A DNA stretch of 64,000 bases from Synechococcus sp. WH 7803 (GTDB lineage Bacteria; Cyanobacteriota; Cyanobacteriia; PCC-6307; Cyanobiaceae): contig CT971583.1 of assembly GCA_000063505.1 (NCBI GenBank), forward strand, positions 1,705,918 through 1,769,917. Direction: 5' to 3'. How positions within the stretch are numbered: position 1 is the stretch's first letter; each line of letters opens with the position of its first letter. The translations under genes were made by a program, and so were the position numbers. Of this stretch, positions 16,612 to 26,978 are shown piece by piece. Below the pieces are notes generated by a model. It ran no database searches. It saw only the letters and a list, made by a program, of their open reading frames with translations, and was not told where the DNA came from.

Positions 16612-17227
16612 GCAGAAGACGGGGCGGCTCTGGCACTGGAGCCTTCAGCCGGGGAAAGATCCAATAGGCCAAGGCATGGAGGGCCAGCACATAAATCAGC
16701 TGCTGAATAACCACCAGAACCAGGGCCATGACTTGCACCAACAGCAAATCCGGCGCGAGCGGGAGCTGAAGCAGCTCAAGCAGGCGATCGAGCAGCCCGG
16801 CGCCAGCTCGGGTGATCACAACCCAGAGGTTCTCACCCACCAGTAAGGAGAGCGCCACGACTCTCACCAAAAAACCAGCGGCTCCGATCACCACACCCAA
16901 GCCCCAACTGATCCACCAGCTCTGCCGATGCTGCCAGCACCAGCCCAGCCAGAGCGATAGCAATCCATAGGGGAAGAGCATCAAGGGGCCTCGAACGGGC
17001 CCCATCAAGGCGATCAGCAACAGAATCGAGACCGCCAGTCCCTCGAGGCCCGCACGGCCACCGCGACGCACCGTCAACAAGGCCAGGGGCAGGGGAAGAG
17101 CCAGCCGGAAGAGTGAGCCACCCACTGGGAGGTAGTAAAGGGCAAGCCAGATCAGAGCAGCGGCGGCCGCCAAATACGAGCACTCCATCATGCGCAGAGC
17201 CTGTCGGTGGCTGAGAGCTGGAGGCAT
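16583..17227 (-). CDS. membrane protein, DUF2232-like
   Basis: A 214-residue protein with about five to six membrane spans, for example LAAAAALIWLALYYLP (residues ~18-33), GLAVSILLLIALMGPVRGPLML and LLLVQVMALVLVVIQQLIYVLALHALAYW. The glycine-rich arrangement and the 'ALPLPLALLTVRRGGRAGL' loop recall the DUF2232/YybS membrane family of cyanobacteria. Function unknown. It touches its neighbours on both sides (ATG overlap with the lipoprotein stop at 17227), so it belongs to the run of minus-strand genes leaving topA. Confidence 0.7.
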   Translation of the reverse strand: MPPALSHRQALRMMECSYLAAAAALIWLALYYLPVGGSLFRLALPLPLALLTVRRGGRAGLEGLAVSILLLIALMGPVRGPLMLFPYGLLSLWLGWCWQHRQSWWISWGLGVVIGAAGFLVRVVALSLLVGENLWVVITRAGAGLLDRLLELLQLPLAPDLLLVQVMALVLVVIQQLIYVLALHALAYWIFPRLKAPVPEPPRLLHGLVALDPL

Positions 17228-17739
17228 CAGGGCGTTGCAGCGGATCGGTCATCCATGGGCGCAGCCGGCTGGGCCGTGGAGATTTTCTCAATGGTTTCCA
17301 CTTCAAAACCAATTCCGGCCTTGCGCAGGGCCTCGGTGACGCCCTCAGCCGGCGCGGCTGGATCCGCCGACGACAGTCGGATGGTGATGCGATACGGCAG
17401 CGTGCGCCCGCTGGTGGTGCGAGGAGGATTGGCTTCAGCCACCCCTGCCTGGCTGTTCACCGCCTTGCTGTCCAGGGAGTCAGCCGTGCCTGGATCCTCT
17501 TGGCCTGAATCAGCCACTGGATCGGCCTTCACGGGCTTGTCCTTCTCTGGCTTGTCCTTCTCCGACTCGGTTGTCCCTTGCTCGGCCTTGGCCTGAACGG
17601 GTCGCGGTGCGTCTTCTGCTGCCGGCTGGGAGGTTGGATCGTCGAAACTGTCCGACAGCCGTTGGCCGAACGGCGTGCCGTCACAGGCCTGCAGAAGCAT
17701 CAACGCCAGCAGTACCCCGGGGAGCAGCCTCAGGGTCAT
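17227..17739 (-). CDS. lipoprotein of unknown function (170 aa)
   Basis: The N-terminus [19 protein letters not shown] ends in a lipobox-like LQAC. A long disordered middle with repeated EKDKPEKDKPVK follows (residues ~58-70). A small folded C-terminal part, LPYRITIRLSSADPAAPAEG...EALRKAGIGFEVETIEKI, may be one alpha/beta unit. It begins at the topA stop (17739) and is probably expressed with topA. No family named. Confidence 0.65.
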   Translation of the reverse strand: MTLRLLPGVLLALMLLQACDGTPFGQRLSDSFDDPTSQPAAEDAPRPVQAKAEQGTTESEKDKPEKDKPVKADPVADSGQEDPGTADSLDSKAVNSQAGVAEANPPRTTSGRTLPYRITIRLSSADPAAPAEGVTEALRKAGIGFEVETIEKISTAQPAAPMDDRSAATP

Positions 17740-20456
17740 CAGGAATCAGCGGGCCGGATCACCCGCACCGCACTCGCCCGGAGCCGTCCCGACTTGGTGG
17801 TGGCCGGGGGCTTTTTCGCCGCTGGTTTCGCCGCTGGTTTTTTGGCGGCAGGTTTCTTCGCCGCCGGCTTTTTGGCAGCCGCGGATTTGCGACTGCTGGA
17901 TTTTTTCGTTGAGGCCTTCGCGGCCAGCAGCTCGACTGCTTCCTCGAGGGTGATGTCGTCCGCACCCTTGCCTTCAGGCAGCGAAGCATTGACCTTGCCC
18001 TGCTTCACGTACAAGCCGTAAGGGCCGTCGTACACCTGAATGGTCTCCTCGCTTCCCTCCGGTTTCCCCAAGTCCTTGAGGGCTGTGCGACCGCCGCGGC
18101 CACGCTTGGGCATCGCCAGCAGCTCAAGGGCACGGGTCAGGCCAACGGCCAGCACATCGTCATCCCCTTTCAGCGATCGGTAGTCCTTTTCGCCTTTGCC
18201 CTTGTCCCACACCACGTAGGGACCGAAACGACCGAGGCCTGCCTGAACCTTGCCACCATCAGGGTGCTCGCCAAGCAAACGCGGCAGACGCAGCAAGCCA
18301 AGCGCGTCGTCGAGGTTGAGGTCCTCAGGTTTCACCCCTTTGGGCAGCGACGCTCGCTTGGGCTTCGGGTTCTCATCACTCACCTGCCCGCGTTGCACGT
18401 AAGGGCCGTACTGCCCGAACAGCAAATACACCAGGTCGCCGGTTTCGGGATCTTCGCCCAACGCTTCAGGGCCATCGGCCTTCTGCTTGAGGATCAATTC
18501 CGCCTGGTCGGCATCGAGATCCGCGGGGGTGATTTCCCTCGGCAGCGTGGCCTTGATCAGTTCCTCCTCGCCATCGTCTCCGACGCGTTTCGACTCCAGA
18601 TAGGCACCGAAACGACCAATCCGCACCACGCACGGCAGGCCTTCGAGATCAATGGTGCGGGAGGCACCGGGATCGATATCCCCTTCCCGTTGATGAACCT
18701 GGGATTCAAGCCCTTGGTCACCTTTGTAAAACCCCTCGAGATAGGGAAGCCATTGCACGGTTCCATGGGAGATCTCGTCGAGGGTGTTCTCCATCCGGGC
18801 CGTGAACCCCGGATCCACCAGATCAGGGAAATGCTCCTCAAGCAACGATGTCACCGCGAAGGCGGTGAAGCTCGGGGTGAGGGAATTGTTCAGCAGGGTG
18901 GCGTATCCACGGTCCACGATCGTGCCGATGATCGAGGCATAGGTGGAGGGCCGGCCGATGCCTTCCTTCTCCAACATCTTCACCAGAGACGCTTCGCTGA
19001 ACCGCGCTGGTGGCTGGGTCTGGTGGCCGAGAGCTTCCACCTCCTTCAGGGATGGTGCGTCGCCAACACTCAGCGAGGGGAGCAGCACTTCCTGGCCTTC
19101 CAGGGCCGCATCAGGATCATCACTGCCCTCCACATAGGCACGGAAAAATCCCGGGAAATCGATGCGCTTGCCGCTGGCCTTGAACACGGCGTCGGCAGCG
19201 TTGAGATCCACCGAGAGCATGGTCAAACGCGCCTCAGCCATCTGACTGGCCACGGTGCGCTTCCAGATCAGCTCATACAGGGCCAGATCCCGCCCGTCCA
19301 GGCCCGTCTCCTGGGGAGCCCGGAAACTCTCGCCGGCGGGGCGGATCGCTTCATGGGCTTCCTGGGCATTGCGGGACTTGGTGCTGAACTGGCGCACCGA
19401 CTTGCTGAGGTACTCCTTGCCGTAGCGGGATTCCACACAGCTGCGTGCTGCGCTGATGGCCTGATCCGACAGATGCACCGAATCCGTTCGCATGTAGGTG
19501 ATGAAGCCCCGCTCATAGAGCCCTTGAGCGCAGCGCATCGTCTCCCGCGCCGACAACCGCAGCTTCCGGTTTGATTCCTGTTGAAGGGTGCTGGTGGTGA
19601 AGGGCGGCACTGGGCGACGCACCGTGGGTTTCTCCTCCACGGCCGTCACGCTCCAGTCCGCGGCCTCAACAGCGGCGGACAGCTTGCGGGCTTCCTCCTC
19701 GCTGAGCAACCGCACCTTGCTGCCTTCTTTCAGACCACCGGTGCTCTCGTCGAAATCATTGCCAGTGGCAATGCGCTGCCCCTCGAGGTGGGTGAGCTTG
19801 GCTTCAAAACGCGTGCCAGCTTTCTCAAGCGCGGCCTTGAGGTCCCAGTAACTGCCGCTTCGGAACGCCCTTCGGGCCCGTTCCCGTTGCACCAGCAAGC
19901 GCACAGCCACCGACTGAACGCGGCCCGCGGACAACCCCCAGGCCACCTTCTTCCACAGCAGTGGCGACAGGGTGTAGCCCACCAATCGGTCGAGGATGCG
20001 ACGGGTCTCCTGGGCATGCACGAGCTCCATATCGAGCTCCCGGGTCTGATCAAGAGCGCGCCCGATCGCCTCCTTGGTGATCTCGTGAAACACCATCCGT
20101 TTCACAGGCACCTTGGGGGCCAGAAGCTGCAGGAGATGCCAACTGATGCTTTCGCCTTCGCGGTCTTCGTCCGTCGCCAGCAGAAGCTGATCCGCTCCCT
20201 TCAGCGCATCCTTGAGCTCCCGAACAATCTTCTTCTTGTCCTTCGGCACCACGTAGAGCGGCTCGAAGTCGGCTTCGGTGTTGACACCGAGATTGGCCCA
20301 TTTCTGCCCTTTATGAGCCGCCGGAATCTCGCTGGCGTTGTTCGGAAGGTCACGCACATGGCCCATGGACGCCTCCACCCGGAAGGCCTTGGGCAGGAAT
20401 CCACGGATGGTGCGGGCCTTGGTAGGGCTCTCAACGATGACCAGGGTGTGCGCCAC
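17739..20456 (-). CDS. topA: DNA topoisomerase I
   Basis: A 905-residue type IA topoisomerase that relaxes negative supercoils. The Toprim domain opens [17 protein letters not shown] and has [13 protein letters not shown]; the active-site tyrosine is in FITYMRTDS (about residue 320). C-terminal repeats of the form [19 protein letters not shown] are the zinc-free topoisomerase C-terminal repeats. The end is a Lys/Ala/Pro-rich tail (several AAKKP units, DNA 17810-17910) that likely grips DNA. This is the usual cyanobacterial/actinobacterial organisation without Cys4 zinc fingers. Divergent from ndhB with about 127 bases between. Confidence 0.96.
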   Translation of the reverse strand: MAHTLVIVESPTKARTIRGFLPKAFRVEASMGHVRDLPNNASEIPAAHKGQKWANLGVNTEADFEPLYVVPKDKKKIVRELKDALKGADQLLLATDEDREGESISWHLLQLLAPKVPVKRMVFHEITKEAIGRALDQTRELDMELVHAQETRRILDRLVGYTLSPLLWKKVAWGLSAGRVQSVAVRLLVQRERARRAFRSGSYWDLKAALEKAGTRFEAKLTHLEGQRIATGNDFDESTGGLKEGSKVRLLSEEEARKLSAAVEAADWSVTAVEEKPTVRRPVPPFTTSTLQQESNRKLRLSARETMRCAQGLYERGFITYMRTDSVHLSDQAISAARSCVESRYGKEYLSKSVRQFSTKSRNAQEAHEAIRPAGESFRAPQETGLDGRDLALYELIWKRTVASQMAEARLTMLSVDLNAADAVFKASGKRIDFPGFFRAYVEGSDDPDAALEGQEVLLPSLSVGDAPSLKEVEALGHQTQPPARFSEASLVKMLEKEGIGRPSTYASIIGTIVDRGYATLLNNSLTPSFTAFAVTSLLEEHFPDLVDPGFTARMENTLDEISHGTVQWLPYLEGFYKGDQGLESQVHQREGDIDPGASRTIDLEGLPCVVRIGRFGAYLESKRVGDDGEEELIKATLPREITPADLDADQAELILKQKADGPEALGEDPETGDLVYLLFGQYGPYVQRGQVSDENPKPKRASLPKGVKPEDLNLDDALGLLRLPRLLGEHPDGGKVQAGLGRFGPYVVWDKGKGEKDYRSLKGDDDVLAVGLTRALELLAMPKRGRGGRTALKDLGKPEGSEETIQVYDGPYGLYVKQGKVNASLPEGKGADDITLEEAVELLAAKASTKKSSSRKSAAAKKPAAKKPAAKKPAAKPAAKKPPATTKSGRLRASAVRVIRPADS

Positions 20457-20583
20457 AGGCGGGCCGATAACCGTCCCCTTCTTTATCGCACCGCCGCACC
20501 GGCTGCAGCGAATTCACCAATGATCTCAAGCCTGATCGGCAACGCCGCTACAGTCCCCCCTATTGCTCTGCCCTGCGCGCGCC

Positions 20584-22155
20584 ATGCCCGAGATGGGTGC
20601 TCTGCTTCTAACCACCCCGGCATTGGCAGCTCCTGGTGAGCTGCTCAATCTCTCGCTGAATGCGAGTGCTGTTGCACCAGAGGGTGCGGTTCTGCTCGCC
20701 ATGCTGGCCACCCTGCTGGTGGATCTGGCCGGCGAAAAGGTCTCCACGCGCTGGGTTCCCCCCATCTGCTACGCGGGGTTGGGGACTGCGCTCCTGCTGC
20801 TGGCGCTTCAGTGGAATGCCCCCCTGGAACCCTCCTTCCTCGGCGCCTTCCTTCCCGACCACCTCGCCATCGCCTTCCGGGCGGTCGTGGCGCTTTCCAC
20901 CCTGCTGTCGCTGATGATCAGCTGGCGGTACGCCGAACAGGGCGGTACCCCCGTTGGTGAGTACGCAGGCATCCTCCTGGCTGCAACCCTCGGCGGAATG
21001 CTGCTCTGCGGAGCGACGGATCTGGTGAGCGTGTTCGTGTCGCTGGAAACCCTGTCCGTCGCCAGCTATCTGTTGTCGGGCTACATGAAGCGCGACGCCC
21101 GCAGCTCCGAGGCCGCTCTGAAATACCTGTTGGTTGGATCGGCCGCGGCCGCGGTCTTCCTTTATGGCTCCTCCCTGCTCTACGGCCTGAGTGGATCCAC
21201 CAGCCTGGAAGCGATCGGGCAGGCACTCCTCTCCAGCCCCACCCCGCTGGCCGCCCTGGCCTTGGTGTTTGTCCTGGCCACAGTGGCCTTCAAGATCGCT
21301 GCCGTCCCGTTCCACCAATGGACGCCTGATGTCTACGAAGGCTCACCAACGCCTGTGGTCGCCTTCCTCTCCGTGGGTTCAAAGGCTGCTGGCTTCGCCC
21401 TTGCCCTGAGGCTGCTGGTGGGATGTTTCGGCAGCTTCGACACGCAGTGGAAACTGCTGTTCACCGTGCTGGCCGTGCTCAGCATGACCCTGGGGAACGT
21501 GGTGGCGTTGGCCCAGACTTCGATGAAGCGGATGCTGGCGTACAGCTCCATCGGCCAAGCGGGCTTCGTGATGATCGGCCTGGTGTGCGGCACCGAAGAT
21601 GGCTTCGCCGCCATGGTTCTGTACACGGCGGCCTACCTGTTCATGAACCTGGGCGCCTTCGCCTGCATCATCCTCTTCTCGATCCGCACAGGCAGCGATC
21701 GGATCGCTGATTATGCGGGCCTTTATCAGAAGGATCCACTGATCACGCTCGGACTCAGTTTGTGCCTGCTCTCCCTTGGGGGAATTCCTCCGATGCTCGG
21801 CTTTTTCGGCAAGATCTATCTCTTCTTCGCCGGCTGGGCTGACCACCAATACGTGCTTGTGGTGGTTGGTTTGATCACCTCGGTGATCTCGATTTACTAC
21901 TACATCGGTGTGATCAAGATGATGGTGGTGAAAGAGCCCCAGGAGGCGTCCGACGCTGTGAAGGCCTACCCCCCTGTGCAGTGGTCAACCCTTGGGCTCC
22001 CTCCCCTGCGCGTTGCCCTTGTGACCTGTGTTGTTGTGACAGCAGTGGGCGGCATTCTCTCCAATCCCCTGTTCCAGTGGGCCAGTGATGCGGTGGCCGG
22101 TACCCCTCTGCTGCAACAGGCGATCGCCAGTGTGAACGGATCATCCCTTGGCTGA
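20584..22155 (+). CDS. ndhB: NAD(P)H-quinone oxidoreductase subunit 2
   Basis: A 523-residue, about fourteen-span subunit of the NDH-1 complex, a proton-pumping antiporter-like subunit in cyclic electron flow, respiration and CO2 uptake. I use ATG 20584 ([18 protein letters not shown]), since homologues begin near MPE and [11 protein letters not shown] follows; an upstream ATG at 20563 is in frame. Proton-channel residues appear in [18 protein letters not shown] (residues ~238-255) and [15 protein letters not shown]. It overlaps the following ABC ATPase gene by 8 bases. Confidence 0.96.
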   Translation: MPEMGALLLTTPALAAPGELLNLSLNASAVAPEGAVLLAMLATLLVDLAGEKVSTRWVPPICYAGLGTALLLLALQWNAPLEPSFLGAFLPDHLAIAFRAVVALSTLLSLMISWRYAEQGGTPVGEYAGILLAATLGGMLLCGATDLVSVFVSLETLSVASYLLSGYMKRDARSSEAALKYLLVGSAAAAVFLYGSSLLYGLSGSTSLEAIGQALLSSPTPLAALALVFVLATVAFKIAAVPFHQWTPDVYEGSPTPVVAFLSVGSKAAGFALALRLLVGCFGSFDTQWKLLFTVLAVLSMTLGNVVALAQTSMKRMLAYSSIGQAGFVMIGLVCGTEDGFAAMVLYTAAYLFMNLGAFACIILFSIRTGSDRIADYAGLYQKDPLITLGLSLCLLSLGGIPPMLGFFGKIYLFFAGWADHQYVLVVVGLITSVISIYYYIGVIKMMVVKEPQEASDAVKAYPPVQWSTLGLPPLRVALVTCVVVTAVGGILSNPLFQWASDAVAGTPLLQQAIASVNGSSLG

Positions 22156-22885
22156 CACCAGCCCATCCGAACGCAGACCCGTCGCGGAATTGCGGGCTGT
22201 CGAGAAGGTGTATGGCTCCGGAGACACCCAGGTGCGTGCGTTGGATGGTCTTGACCTAACGGTGTTGCAGGGGGATTACCTGGCCGTGATGGGTGCCAGC
22301 GGATCCGGCAAGAGCACCGCCATGAACATCCTGGGCTGCCTCGATCGGCCCACCAGCGGGTCGTACCGCCTGAATGGCCATGCGGTCGAGCAGCTCGATG
22401 ATGATGCGCTCGCCGATCTGCGCAATCAGGAACTGGGATTCGTGTTCCAGCAGTTCCACCTCCTTCCCCATGCCACCGCCATGGAGAACGTGATGCTGCC
22501 GATGATCTATGCCGGCATTGATGTGAACCAGCGACGGGATCGCGCCCGTGCAGCCCTGGAGCGGGTTGGGCTGGGGGATCGCCTTGAGAACAAACCCAAT
22601 CAACTGTCTGGAGGTCAGCAGCAGCGGGTGGCCATCGCCCGGGCGATCATCAATCAACCCGCGCTCCTGCTCGCCGATGAGCCGACAGGGGCCCTGGACT
22701 CGCGCACCACAGACGACGTTCTCAATCTGTTTGACAGCCTGCACAGCCAGGGCATCACCGTAGTGCTGGTCACCCATGAGGACGATGTGGCCGCCCGCGC
22801 TGAGCGCGTGGCCCATTTCCGGGACGGGCAGGTGGAACGCTGGGAGATCCCAGAACCAACAACAGGTCCTGGCCATCACCCCTGA
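22148..22885 (+). CDS. ABC transporter ATP-binding protein (MacB/LolD/DevA-like)
   Basis: A 245-residue ATPase. Walker [13 protein letters not shown] (residues ~51-62), Q-loop FVFQQFHLL, signature [14 protein letters not shown], Walker [14 protein letters not shown] and H-loop LVTHE. The sequence is closest in type to MacB/LolD/DevA ATPases, which extrude lipoproteins, macrolides or glycolipids across the periplasm. TTG is the likely start, overlapping the end of ndhB. No permease or membrane-fusion gene is adjacent; its partner must be elsewhere. Confidence 0.88.
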   Translation: MADTSPSERRPVAELRAVEKVYGSGDTQVRALDGLDLTVLQGDYLAVMGASGSGKSTAMNILGCLDRPTSGSYRLNGHAVEQLDDDALADLRNQELGFVFQQFHLLPHATAMENVMLPMIYAGIDVNQRRDRARAALERVGLGDRLENKPNQLSGGQQQRVAIARAIINQPALLLADEPTGALDSRTTDDVLNLFDSLHSQGITVVLVTHEDDVAARAERVAHFRDGQVERWEIPEPTTGPGHHP

Positions 22886-22892
22886 TTAAGGT

Positions 22893-23657
22893 GTGATGGC
22901 AACAGAAATGGTTCGCATGGGAGCTGCTCCTGCTCCATCCATCCGCATCCTTCTGGTGGATGACGAAGCCCGATTAACGGACCTTCTCAAGATGGAGCTG
23001 GAGGTGGAAGGGTATGACGTAGTTGTGGCCTCCGATGGCGCATCAGGTCTCTTCCATGCCCGCGAAACACCTGGCCCAGATCTGATTGTTTTGGATTGGA
23101 ATCTGCCCGATTTCAGTGGCATCGACATCTGCCAAAGAATTCGAACCAGTGGTGTCACAACCCCAATCCTGATGCTCACGGGGCATGACGACATCTCCGA
23201 TCGGGTCACGGCCCTGGATGCGGGCGTGGATGATTACCTCATCAAGCCCTTTTCCATCGAGGAATTGATGGCCAGGTTGCGGGCCATGCAACGCCGCGCG
23301 ATCACGTTTGCGGCCGTTAACGGTGATGGGCCACAACCAGAAACCCTCAGCGTTGGGAACCTCAGCATGAACACCATCACCAGGGATGTGTACCGCGGTG
23401 AACGGATGATTCAGCTCTCAGTCAAGGAGTACGAACTGCTGAATTTCCTGATGCGCGGTCAGGGCAAGGTGTTGGAACGCGCTGCAATCATGCGCGGAGT
23501 CTGGGGAGAAAACTTCTATGGCGACGACAACCTTCTCGATGTTTACATCCGCTATCTGAGACAAAAGGTGGAGTCAAAAGACCTTCCCACCTTGATTCAC
23601 ACCGTGCGAGGGGTGGGGTTCATCCTCAGAGAGGAGGCGAGCGCTTCAGGCTCCTGA
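22893..23657 (+). CDS. two-component response regulator, OmpR/PhoB family
   Basis: A 254-residue regulator. The receiver domain (residues ~16-130) has the acidic pocket in LLVDDEAR, the phospho-acceptor Asp in LIVLDWNLP, Thr in LMLTGHDD and Lys in YLIKPF. The winged-helix DNA-binding domain (residues ~155-250) ends VESKDLPTLIHTVRGVGFILR. There is no sensor kinase next to it, so it is an orphan. GTG at 22893 or the ATG after it may be the start. It ends in a 12-base convergent overlap with the peptidase gene. Confidence 0.92.
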   Translation: MMATEMVRMGAAPAPSIRILLVDDEARLTDLLKMELEVEGYDVVVASDGASGLFHARETPGPDLIVLDWNLPDFSGIDICQRIRTSGVTTPILMLTGHDDISDRVTALDAGVDDYLIKPFSIEELMARLRAMQRRAITFAAVNGDGPQPETLSVGNLSMNTITRDVYRGERMIQLSVKEYELLNFLMRGQGKVLERAAIMRGVWGENFYGDDNLLDVYIRYLRQKVESKDLPTLIHTVRGVGFILREEASASGS

Positions 23658-24617
23658 CGCTGAGGCGCCCGGCCTTTCCAAACTGTTCATCAGCTGGCCA
23701 ACCAGCAACGACACCGCATCGTCCCCCGATGCGGTGAGTGGATTGAGATCGAGATCGCCGGGATCGGTCGCCACCCAACCGTCACCGTCGGGGCGGCGCA
23801 GTTCGAAGTGAAGGTGGGGTCCGGTGCTGAGGCCGGTGCTGCCGACACGCCCGATCACTTCACCTTGGCGCACGGCCTCGCCCGCTTTCACATAGATCTC
23901 GGAAAGGTGTCCGTAGAGCGTCCGCCGTGACGGATTGCTGTGATCGAGCTCAACAGCGATGCCATATCCGCCCGCAAGGCCACTGCTCAGAACCGTTCCT
24001 GACAGGGCTGCCACAACCGGCGTCCCTTCTGGAGCAGCAAAATCCTTGCCTGCATGCATCAGCCATTGCCCCACGATGGGGTGCATGCGCCATCCGAATT
24101 CACTGGTAGTGATGGCCGATCCAAGAATGGGGAACAGAAGCTTGCGGTTGCCGTTGCCAGGGATCGCAGCCGGACGGGGAGATACCGCAAACACTGATTC
24201 AAGGCGGAAGCCAGCCGTTGAGCCAGCAAGCAGCGCTGACACCGGAACGGAGATGGGCGGCAGCGGGCGACCATCCGCACTGCGCCGTCCCAAACCACTG
24301 AAGCGTCCATCACGTCCGTTGAGCACCACACGGGCACCACGGCGTCGATCTCGACCACGCACAGCCACACCCTCACTGCATTCCTGCTTCGAAAGGGCGC
24401 CCGTACGGCAAGCCTGCTGAAAGGCGGGCACATCGATCGGGCGTGTCACGCCCGAGCCCGTTTCGATCTGCCGTCGCTCTTGGGGGGTGATCACACGATT
24501 TTGCTCAAGCGCGTCGAGGGAGTGATCAAACGTCAGTGGAGGTGCCACCGGCGTTTCAACCTCGGGTGCCAGCGGCAGCGTGAGAAGGATCGGTGCAGCA
24601 AGCCAGCGAAAAGCCAA
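23646..24617 (-). CDS. M23 (LytM-type) peptidase
   Basis: A 323-residue protein with a hydrophobic N-terminus (MAFRWLAAPILLTLPLAP) like a signal peptide. The C-terminal M23 domain (residues ~175-300) has the zinc site H-x(n)-D: SEFGWRMHPIVGQWLMHAGKDFAAPEG, then the HLHFELR motif (GPHLHFELRRPDG). Such proteins are cell-wall endopeptidases or, if zinc residues are degenerate, amidase activators; here the residues look complete. The N-terminal part carries a helical segment with two Cys (ACRTGALSKQEC). Confidence 0.88.
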   Translation of the reverse strand: MAFRWLAAPILLTLPLAPEVETPVAPPLTFDHSLDALEQNRVITPQERRQIETGSGVTRPIDVPAFQQACRTGALSKQECSEGVAVRGRDRRRGARVVLNGRDGRFSGLGRRSADGRPLPPISVPVSALLAGSTAGFRLESVFAVSPRPAAIPGNGNRKLLFPILGSAITTSEFGWRMHPIVGQWLMHAGKDFAAPEGTPVVAALSGTVLSSGLAGGYGIAVELDHSNPSRRTLYGHLSEIYVKAGEAVRQGEVIGRVGSTGLSTGPHLHFELRRPDGDGWVATDPGDLDLNPLTASGDDAVSLLVGQLMNSLERPGASASGA

Positions 24618-24647
24618 CGGATCGAAGCGATCTCATCGTGCGAGAAC

Positions 24648-25418
24648 TTAGACACTTCTGCCCTGGCTGTCACCCCACCGGGTCCAGCTGCAGGTCCGGT
24701 TGCCCTGAGCCAGCAGCAGGCGTCCATCCAGACCCAGCCCCTGAACCTGCCAATCGTCGCCACTGCGGGGGTCGCGCACCCGATCGCTCCAGAGCCGACG
24801 CTCCACTTCCCGCACCACAAACGCGGGGTCGCCGGCGAGATCCATCGAGCGGTCGAGGGCCTGCAGCACCGCGCTTTGCCAGCTCCGCAGGCGGCAGCGC
24901 CCACGGGGCAACAGCTGCTTCAGGGCCACGGCACCGGAGGGAACGGCATTGCACACATTGAGTCCAATCCCGATGCGGGCTTGCCGGACCCGACTGCCGC
25001 GAAACACCAAGGTGGGCAGAATCCCCGCCAGCTTTCTGGAGTGCACCAGCAGGTCGTTGGGCCACTTGATGCACACCGGCACAGCCTGGGCTTCGAGCTG
25101 TTCTGCCAGCGCCAGGGCCACCACCAAACCAAACAATCCTGTGGCCTGGATCGGATGGGGCCAGGGCAAGGCCGCACTGAGCCACAGCCCCCCCCGCGGC
25201 GCCAGCCACACCCGTCCGTGCTGGCCGTGACTCTGGGTTTGATGGGTGGCGAACACAGCCCGGGGTTGACCACCGCTCCAGGTTTGGCGCTCCAACCAAC
25301 GCACCAGCTCAAGTTCCGTACTGGTGCAGACCTGCACGTGCCTCAGCCTCCAGTGCGAGCTGCCGCGACGGCGCAGATCCCTGAGAACGGGCGCACCTCC
25401 TCGGACCAACGGCCGCAT
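24648..25418 (-). CDS. birA: biotin-[acetyl-CoA-carboxylase] ligase
   Basis: A 256-residue biotin protein ligase that charges the biotin carrier protein of acetyl-CoA carboxylase. ATG 25418 overlaps the stop of the upstream aminotransferase (TGATG); another ATG 18 bases earlier is possible. It has the catalytic-domain motifs TSTELELVRWL, the biotin loop in a diverged form SHGQHGRVWLAPRGGLW (normally GRGRxGRxW), and the KWPNDLLV motif. There is no N-terminal helix-turn-helix, so it is the non-regulatory (group I) form. Confidence 0.9.
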   Translation of the reverse strand: MRPLVRGGAPVLRDLRRRGSSHWRLRHVQVCTSTELELVRWLERQTWSGGQPRAVFATHQTQSHGQHGRVWLAPRGGLWLSAALPWPHPIQATGLFGLVVALALAEQLEAQAVPVCIKWPNDLLVHSRKLAGILPTLVFRGSRVRQARIGIGLNVCNAVPSGAVALKQLLPRGRCRLRSWQSAVLQALDRSMDLAGDPAFVVREVERRLWSDRVRDPRSGDDWQVQGLGLDGRLLLAQGNRTCSWTRWGDSQGRSV

Positions 25419-26611
25419 CAGCTCTGGAGCGCCCACCAGGGTGCAAGCCGGTCGACAGCAGCTTCGAGCTCCATCACAGGCCGCACCAGGGCCAGTCGCA
25501 GCCAGCCAGCTCCCGCAGTTCCGAAGCCTGACCCAGGGGTGAGCGCTACGCCGCAGTGCTCCAACACTTCAGCGGCCAGCCGTTCATCACTCCAGCCCCG
25601 GGAATGAACCCAGGGTGGCAGCGGCATCCACAGATACAGGGCCATGGAGGGCTCAGGCACCGACCAGCCGATCCCTGCCAAGGCGCTCAGCATGCGATCG
25701 CGGCGTTGCCGGTAAACAGGGCGCAGGGATCCAGGCCAATCAGCGTGGCGATCCAGCGCCAGCACCGCTCCCTGCTGCAAGGCGCGGCACTGATTGAAAT
25801 CCACCACTCCTTTGAGTTGACGAAGAGCACTGATCAGCGGTGCAGCCCCCACGGCGAAGGCCAGACGGAATCCCCCTAGACACCAGCCCTTAGAGAGGGA
25901 GAAGAACTCGATTCCCCGCTCTTTCCAATGGGGGCAGCGCAGAAGAGCGGGCGCTTCACCCTCGAGCGCCAGATCAACGTAGGGATTGTCATGCGCCAGC
26001 ACGAGGTCATGGCGATGGCAGTGGGCCATCGCTTCATCAAGCCATGTCTGATCTCCTGTGCAGGCGGTTGGGTTGTGGGGGAAGCCCAGAACCATGAGGC
26101 GTAGCTGCCTCCACTGCTCCGTTGTGAGTGCGGAAAAGTCGGGAGCCCATCCCCTCTCAGCCTGAAGCGGCAGGGTGTGAATTCGTGCATCCGCCAGTTC
26201 AAGGCCTCCGCGATGGGATGGATAGGAAGGGTCGAGGATCAAGGCGCTGTCGCCAGGATCCAAAACGGCCATCGGCAGATGGGCGGTTCCCTCCTGGGAC
26301 CCGACCAACAGGAGCACCTCAGTTTCAGCATCCACGGCCACACCAAAGCGACGCTCGCACCAAGCCGCCGCTGCATGGCGAAACGCTTCGGTTCCAGCAT
26401 GCAGGCAGTAGGACGCGCTGACGGGTTCCTGAAGGGCCGTGGCCATGGCCGCGATCACCTCAGCGGGTGGGGCCAGATCGGTCGACCCCAAGGACAGATC
26501 GATCAGCGGCTGCTGGGGATGACGATCACCAAGGCAGTACTGCGCTTTGCGGCGATCATTGCGGTCGAAAACACCACTGCCCAGCCGGGCCAGGCGTTCA
26601 GAGGTGAGCAT
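25418..26611 (-). CDS. PLP-dependent aminotransferase, class I/II
   Basis: A 397-residue fold-type I aminotransferase. I use ATG 26611 (MLTSERLARLGSGVF), which overlaps the thioredoxin stop by 14 bases. The PLP lysine lies in FFSLSKGWCLGGFR, the Asn/Asp for PLP in FPHNPTACTG and LAHDNPYVDL. The DLSLGSTDLAPP opening and LSKG motif place it near succinyl-diaminopimelate/LL-diaminopimelate aminotransferases, but the substrate cannot be fixed from sequence. In one minus-strand group with trx and birA. Confidence 0.85.
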   Translation of the reverse strand: MLTSERLARLGSGVFDRNDRRKAQYCLGDRHPQQPLIDLSLGSTDLAPPAEVIAAMATALQEPVSASYCLHAGTEAFRHAAAAWCERRFGVAVDAETEVLLLVGSQEGTAHLPMAVLDPGDSALILDPSYPSHRGGLELADARIHTLPLQAERGWAPDFSALTTEQWRQLRLMVLGFPHNPTACTGDQTWLDEAMAHCHRHDLVLAHDNPYVDLALEGEAPALLRCPHWKERGIEFFSLSKGWCLGGFRLAFAVGAAPLISALRQLKGVVDFNQCRALQQGAVLALDRHADWPGSLRPVYRQRRDRMLSALAGIGWSVPEPSMALYLWMPLPPWVHSRGWSDERLAAEVLEHCGVALTPGSGFGTAGAGWLRLALVRPVMELEAAVDRLAPWWALQS

Positions 26612-26924
26612 CCAGGAAAGCCTGCAACTGAGGTCGGGCAATGGCCCCCTCGTGACGGGCGATCTCCGCACCATCACGGAAGAGGATCAACGTTGGAATG
26701 CCCTGCACCTGGTAGGCATCGCGGGTTGCGGGATTGCCGTCCACTTCCAGCTTTCCCACCTGCAGACGCCCTGCATAGGTTTCGGCCGCCCAGTCCATCA
26801 GAGGCACCATGAGACGGCAGGGACCGCACCAGGGCGCCCAGAAATCCACCAAAACTGTTCCGGATGCCTTCAGGACGTCCTGATCAAATCCGGCATCGGT
26901 GTAGTCGGAAACAGCAGCAGACAC
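26598..26924 (-). CDS. trxA: thioredoxin
   Basis: A 108-residue thioredoxin with the classic WCGPC active site in VDFWAPWCGPCRLMVP (residues ~21-36), and the cis-proline in GIPTLILFRDG. I take GTG 26924 as the start (MSAAVSDYTDAGFDQDV), giving the normal length; an ATG upstream adds an unlikely cysteine-rich leader. It reduces disulfides in target enzymes. Several thioredoxins are normal in cyanobacteria, so this may not be the m-type main form. Confidence 0.92.
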   Translation of the reverse strand: MSAAVSDYTDAGFDQDVLKASGTVLVDFWAPWCGPCRLMVPLMDWAAETYAGRLQVGKLEVDGNPATRDAYQVQGIPTLILFRDGAEIARHEGAIARPQLQAFLDAHL

Positions 26925-26978
26925 AGCAAGACAACAACACAACCCTGATCCTATGGACAGAAGGGGCTGCTCAGGCGA

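Noticed and set aside
18264-19574. 436-residue frame antisense to topA
   Set aside because: No recognisable domain; mirrors topA codon structure.
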